A stretch of DNA of 9,252 bases. Origin: DATKIY01 sp035543875 (GTDB taxonomy: Bacteria; Actinomycetota; Actinomycetes; JAHEKZ01). Under the pieces are notes generated by a model, which was not told where the DNA came from, made no database searches, and worked only from the letters and a program-made list of their open reading frames with translations. Position 1 is the first letter of the stretch; every line of letters starts with the position of its first letter. Below, one piece after another: positions 6,507 through 9,252 of this stretch. The stretch lies in contig DATKIY010000012.1 of NCBI GenBank assembly GCA_035543875.1, forward strand, positions 1 to 9,252, given 5' to 3'. The position numbers were made by a program, and so were the translations under genes.

Positions 6507-7265
6507 TTACCGAAGGGTTGATCGCAAATGCGGTTCGATCAGTTGGCACTGCTCGCGTGCGGCCAGAAAGGCCCCGACGTGGCCAAGTCCAGGGAGCCAA
6601 ACCGCTTGCGCCAAGGCAATCTTGGTTGCCGCGACGGCATTGAGGTGTGGCGGATCCTCAGCTTCACCGGCAACGATCAGGGTGGGGCACTCGATGCGAG
6701 CAAAGCAGGGCCAGACTGACCAGTCCTTGAGTGCCTCAAGGCTCAGCGCGAACTGCTCGGCGTTGGTATCGAGGAACTGCTGAGTCAGCCATTCCGGCAG
6801 GGCGATGCGTTCTTCCTCCTCAACGAGATTGACCAGCGCCACCATGCCGTGTTCGCGCACCAGGGCAGCCAGAGCAACATCTTCATCTGGCTGCGGAACG
6901 ATTTCGCGCGTAACGCCGAGTCCGACCAGCGAGGCGATCAGGTCGGGACGGGTCGCTGCAAGTTCGTAGCCAATGTGAGCTCCCATGGAGTAGCCGACAA
7001 AGCCCACTCGCCGAACAGCTAGTTCAGCGACCACCGCGACTACGTCTGAGACGTACTCGATCATTGCGTGGCCGCTCAGGGTGGTCGGCTGACTGCTCGC
7101 TCCGCGACCGCGATGATCGATCAAGACCAATCGGAAGTCGCGCAGGTAAGGCAGATGCTCCTGCCACATTGCTCCATCTCCGGCGCCACCCGTGTGCAGG
7201 ATCACCGTGGGACCATCGCCGATGAGTGAGTAGTTGATACGGACGCCGTCCCGCTCAACCCACAT
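6507..7265 (-). CDS. Alpha/beta hydrolase
   Basis: This 252-residue protein has the full alpha/beta-hydrolase layout: TVILHTGGAGDGAMW at 20-34 (oxyanion region, with TGG in place of the more usual HG), LVLIDHRGRGASS at 46-58, the nucleophile elbow GYSMGA at 91-96 with Ser93, the acid region VAGEAEDPP at 198-206 (Asp204 or a neighbouring Glu), and His229 in PGLGHVGAF. A helical cap lies at about 118-185. It resembles enol-lactonase, esterase and epoxide-hydrolase-like enzymes; the substrate is unknown. No signal peptide, so it is cytoplasmic. The ATG at 7265 has no Shine-Dalgarno sequence but is preceded at 6 bases by a TANNNT hexamer. The phosphoesterase gene ends 54 bases upstream on the same strand. 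Confidence 0.9.
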   Translation of the reverse strand: MWVERDGVRINYSLIGDGPTVILHTGGAGDGAMWQEHLPYLRDFRLVLIDHRGRGASSQPTTLSGHAMIEYVSDVVAVVAELAVRRVGFVGYSMGAHIGYELAATRPDLIASLVGLGVTREIVPQPDEDVALAALVREHGMVALVNLVEEEERIALPEWLTQQFLDTNAEQFALSLEALKDWSVWPCFARIECPTLIVAGEAEDPPHLNAVAATKIALAQAVWLPGLGHVGAFLAAREQCQLIEPHLRSTLR

Positions 7266-7271
7266 AGCCGC

Positions 7272-7277
7272 AGACTA
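7272..7277 (-). promoter_or_regulatory. Possible -10 element placing transcription start at the hydrolase ATG
   Basis: The minus strand reads TAGTCT, then six bases, then the ATG at 7265. With usual spacing, transcription would begin at the A of ATG, giving a leaderless mRNA. No good -35 box is visible, so the case rests on the -10 and the missing ribosome binding site. Confidence 0.3.
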
Positions 7278-7319
7278 ACTACGGATTGACCAAACCCGGA
7301 CCACGGCGACTAACTGGCT

Positions 7320-8315
7320 TTAGTGACAGGTTCCTGAGGAAGTGTCGAGCACGCTGCCGGACGAGCTGATGAAGTCCATATCCCAACCAGTGGCATGCAA
7401 GGTAAACCGCGCATACCCGAAGGATTTCTTCCAGACGACTGGCAATGGCACCGCTGCCGAAGACGCGGACGCCATTGCCTCTCCTCCCGTACCCACGATG
7501 TACTGGGTGATTCCTGCTGGATCAGCAACTGCGTATGGGTTCATGGCCGCGAACCGCTGGTAGTTGTGAACGTGACCATTCAGAACAACGTCAGCACCCG
7601 CTGAATAGAGCACCTTCCACCACGCTTGGTACGCCTTGTTTCGACCAGTCTTCAGGCCGGTGTAGTAAGGCTGGTGCCAGAACGCGGCGATACAGGGCTG
7701 GGTGTTGGCAGCAAGATCTGCGGCTAGCCATTTTGTTTGCGTTGCCTTGGCGGAGCACCCGCCCACACCGCTCATCGCGCAGTTGGCGTTAAGCCCAATG
7801 AAGTGCCAAGAATTGATGTCAAACGAGAAGTGCCCGGCAGTGTCCGGGTGCGCCGCCGTACCGAAGTAGTTGAAGAAGTTGGTAGCGGTCGCGTTTGACG
7901 ACGGGCACTGCGTCCCAAAGGCGTTCACACCCGTCTTGTACTCATGGTTTCCGGCTACCGGAACCATGCGGTCGTTGACACGTCCCCAGGTCGGTGTGTA
8001 CGAGACCTCGTAGTCAGCAAGATCCCCACAGTCATACTGAAAGTCGCCAAGCCCAAGGACACTGCTGACCGTTGTGTCTGCCAGCAACGCATCGGATGTG
8101 CCCTTTTGTTGGCACGCGGTGCTGGTTCCTGCGCCGTTTGCGAAGCGCGTGTCAGCTGGGTCGCAAGCAAAATCGCCAACGGCTGCCACCACGGGGTCGG
8201 CGACGACTTCAGCCGATGCAATGGGCGATGAGCCATTCGGCGGCGTCAGTGCCGCCAACGCCAGCGACGCAGTGATGAGCAAGATCACAGAAACTGCGGC
8301 TCGACGAATACGCAT
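7320..8315 (-). CDS. Secreted metallophosphoesterase, purple acid phosphatase-like
   Basis: The 331-residue protein starts MRIRRAAVSVILLITASLALAA, a Sec signal peptide with cleavage probably near residue 36 (IASA). The catalytic domain shows GDFACD at 47-52, GDFQYD at 90-95, GNHEY at 122-126, FWHQPYY at 212-218 and NGHVHNYQRF at 246-255. D48, D91, Y94, N123, H214, H248 and H250 supply all seven dinuclear-metal ligands of purple acid phosphatases, including the tyrosine. The GD-x-ACD...GD-x-QY pattern matches secreted actinobacterial phosphoesterases I remember. There is no N-terminal fibronectin-like domain. Cysteines at 51, 68, 96, 137, 179, 187, 208 and 330 may pair as disulfides. It probably releases phosphate from extracellular esters; the substrate is unknown. 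I prefer the ATG at 8315 over the GTG at 8354 because it starts the signal peptide directly. Confidence 0.9.
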   Translation of the reverse strand: MRIRRAAVSVILLITASLALAALTPPNGSSPIASAEVVADPVVAAVGDFACDPADTRFANGAGTSTACQQKGTSDALLADTTVSSVLGLGDFQYDCGDLADYEVSYTPTWGRVNDRMVPVAGNHEYKTGVNAFGTQCPSSNATATNFFNYFGTAAHPDTAGHFSFDINSWHFIGLNANCAMSGVGGCSAKATQTKWLAADLAANTQPCIAAFWHQPYYTGLKTGRNKAYQAWWKVLYSAGADVVLNGHVHNYQRFAAMNPYAVADPAGITQYIVGTGGEAMASASSAAVPLPVVWKKSFGYARFTLHATGWDMDFISSSGSVLDTSSGTCH

Positions 8316-8321
8316 GGGATG

Positions 8322-8327
8322 AGTATG
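8322..8327 (-). promoter_or_regulatory. Possible -10 element placing transcription start at the phosphoesterase ATG
   Basis: The minus strand reads CATACT (four of six match TATAAT), then six bases, then the ATG at 8315. No ribosome binding site lies between, which points to a leaderless mRNA. The -35 region is not recognisable. Confidence 0.3.
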
Positions 8328-8338
8328 GCCCAACGAGG

Positions 8339-8348
8339 CCCGATCGGG
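8339..8348. promoter_or_regulatory. Perfect 10-base palindrome CCCGATCGGG in a divergent spacer
   Basis: This palindrome lies between the divergent phosphoesterase (8315) and GNAT (8398) genes, about 12 bases upstream of the possible phosphoesterase -10 box. It could be an operator, but ten bases is short and may be chance in GC-rich DNA. Confidence 0.22.
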
Positions 8349-8397
8349 TTCCACTTAATCGCTTGCCCCTTTGTATTCGTTCTGTTCGGCTTTGACC

Positions 8398-9177
8398 ATG
8401 GACCCAGACTTCGTGCGCGCGGCTTTCGATCAACAAGTTCGGCAGCATCCCGACGCCGGCGCAGACAGTCAGGTGGAGCGTGCACCGGGCATTGTTCGTA
8501 CTATCGGAGTGCCAGGTGGGTGGTCGGGCGTCGTCTGGAGTGAACTCGATGCCGCCTCGGCTGATGGGGTGATCGCCTCCGAGGTAAGTCGCTTCAGCAT
8601 CTTTGGTCGACCCTGGGAATGGAAGTACTACTCGTACGACACCCCAGCTGACCTGCCACGTCGACTGCTAGGCGCTGGATTCGAGCCGGAACCGGTTGAG
8701 TCGCTGCTGGTTGCCGAAATTGCAGAGCTTGATCTGAGCGCCTCACCTCCGATGGACGTGGAGCTGCGAGAGGTCAGCAGCGCTGACGGACTGAGCGCTC
8801 TTGTAGACGTGCACAACGAGGTGTTCGGTGGCGATCATTCCGACTTGGGTCGTGCGCTTGCGCCTAGCCTGGAGAGTGAACCGAGGTCAGTGGTCGCGGT
8901 ACTTGCGATGTCACAAGCCTCGGCGGTTGCGGCTGGTCGGGTTGAGTTCCACCCAGGCACTGACTTCGCCAGCCTGTGGGGCGGAGGGACGCTGGCCAAA
9001 TGGCGCGGTAGGGGGATCTTTCGTGCTCTGGTCGCGTACCGCGCGAAACTGGCGGCCGATCGAGGCTTTCGTTACCTGCAGGTCGACGCATCGGCCGAGA
9101 GTCGCCCTATCCTGCAGCGTTTGGGCTTTGTCGAACTAGCAACCACAACGCCGTTCATGCATCCCGGAACAAACTAG
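8398..9177 (+). CDS. GNAT-family acetyltransferase, long two-part form
   Basis: This 259-residue protein carries a clear GNAT domain in its C-terminal half (about 120-255): VELREVSSADGLSALVDVHNEVF at its start, then WGGGTLAKWRGRGIFRALVAY at 194-214 with the R-G-x-G CoA-binding turn at 203-206, FRYLQVDASAESRPILQRLGF at 224-244, and a terminal FMH. The N-terminal 115 residues have strand-helix patterning (SRFSIFGRPWEWKYYSYD, LPRRLLGAGFEPEP) and may be a degenerate or accessory GNAT-like domain; this is inference. The acceptor is unknown. The ATG at 8398 has no Shine-Dalgarno sequence and no clear -10 box. An in-frame TTG at 8371 would add nine residues, also without a ribosome site, so the start is uncertain. 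The next gene begins 16 bases after the stop. Confidence 0.87.
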   Translation: MDPDFVRAAFDQQVRQHPDAGADSQVERAPGIVRTIGVPGGWSGVVWSELDAASADGVIASEVSRFSIFGRPWEWKYYSYDTPADLPRRLLGAGFEPEPVESLLVAEIAELDLSASPPMDVELREVSSADGLSALVDVHNEVFGGDHSDLGRALAPSLESEPRSVVAVLAMSQASAVAAGRVEFHPGTDFASLWGGGTLAKWRGRGIFRALVAYRAKLAADRGFRYLQVDASAESRPILQRLGFVELATTTPFMHPGTN

Positions 9178-9193
9178 GGAGCGGAAGTCAGTC

Positions 9194-9252
9194 ATGTCTG
9201 ACATCGCGGTCCGCTCGCTGAGGGACTCGGAGTGGGATTTGCTGCGTGACTT
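9194..9252 (+). CDS. N-terminus of a further protein, possibly GNAT (cut by right edge)
   Basis: An ATG at 9194 opens 19 full codons, MSDIAVRSLRDSEWDLLRD, without a stop before the window ends. GGAAG at 9183-9187 lies 6 bases upstream, a good ribosome binding site. It follows the GNAT gene by 16 bases on the same strand, so co-transcription is likely. The pattern I-x-V-R-x-L-x-x-x-E-W-x-x-L is common at the start of GNAT and Eis-type acetyltransferases, but 19 residues are too few for a firm assignment. Confidence 0.6.
   Translation, partial: MSDIAVRSLRDSEWDLLRD

Noticed and set aside
5977..6783. 268-codon open frame on the plus strand inside the lipoprotein gene
   Set aside because: Its translation is rich in Arg, Ser and Thr with no motif, it lies in another frame of a clear Asp-box protein and then runs antisense to the hydrolase. 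It is a shadow frame.
8316..8354. Extended start of the phosphoesterase at GTG 8354
   Set aside because: It would put 13 polar residues ahead of an ideal signal peptide and has no ribosome binding site.
8371..8397. Nine-residue extension of the right-end GNAT from TTG 8371
   Set aside because: No ribosome binding site and the ATG at 8398 gives a normal start; kept only as an alternative.
1..9252. CRISPR array, tRNA or rRNA gene, insertion sequence, phage or toxin-antitoxin module
   Set aside because: I saw no regularly spaced repeats, no cloverleaf-like segments, no transposase or integrase motifs and no terminal inverted repeats, and nearly all of the sequence is taken up by ordinary genes.

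Overview
The window looks like ordinary chromosomal DNA from an actinomycetote (high-GC Gram-positive) of moderate rather than extreme GC content. The clues are GTG and TTG starts used alongside ATG, several genes without a Shine-Dalgarno site whose start sits right behind a -10-like hexamer (a leaderless arrangement), and protein types commonly found in that phylum: a DUF3293 protein, a DUF2568/YrdB membrane protein, a short GNAT of actinobacterial type, and a secreted GD-x-A-C-D metallophosphoesterase. I cannot name the genus. I see no rRNA, tRNA, CRISPR array, insertion sequence, phage gene or integration site, and no stretch over 300 bases without a gene.

Layout, left to right. On the minus strand a DUF3293 protein (420-896) and a small unknown protein (153-404) run toward a third gene cut by the left edge (1-62), of which only a signal-peptide-like N-terminus is visible. 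Divergent from these, a PIG3-type NAD(P)H:quinone oxidoreductase (959-1987) is followed after 6 bases by a four-helix DUF2568 membrane protein (1994-2347), forming a coupled pair. A GNAT acetyltransferase (2380-2772, minus) converges on that pair.

A 152-base divergent spacer (2773-2924) holds a good minus-strand promoter and two dyad-symmetric sequences. After it come a cytoplasmic S9 prolyl-oligopeptidase-type peptidase (2925-4871) and a lipoprotein with six Asp-box blades on an acidic tether (4962-6497). The next two genes are on the minus strand: an alpha/beta hydrolase (6507-7265) and, upstream of it, a secreted metallophosphoesterase with all seven purple-acid-phosphatase metal ligands (7320-8315). 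The right end carries a GNAT-fold protein (8398-9177) and, 16 bases later, the first 19 codons of another gene (9194 to the edge).

The genes do not form an obvious single pathway. The likely transcription units are DUF3293 plus the 83-residue protein, quinone reductase plus DUF2568, S9 peptidase plus propeller lipoprotein, hydrolase plus phosphoesterase (possibly with separate promoters), and the right-end pair. I found no convincing new defence, mobile or biosynthetic system. The points most worth a second look are the leaderless start geometry shared by three genes, a hairpin that would mask the ribosome binding site of the left-edge gene, the dyads upstream of the S9 peptidase, and the cysteine-rich six-blade lipoprotein.
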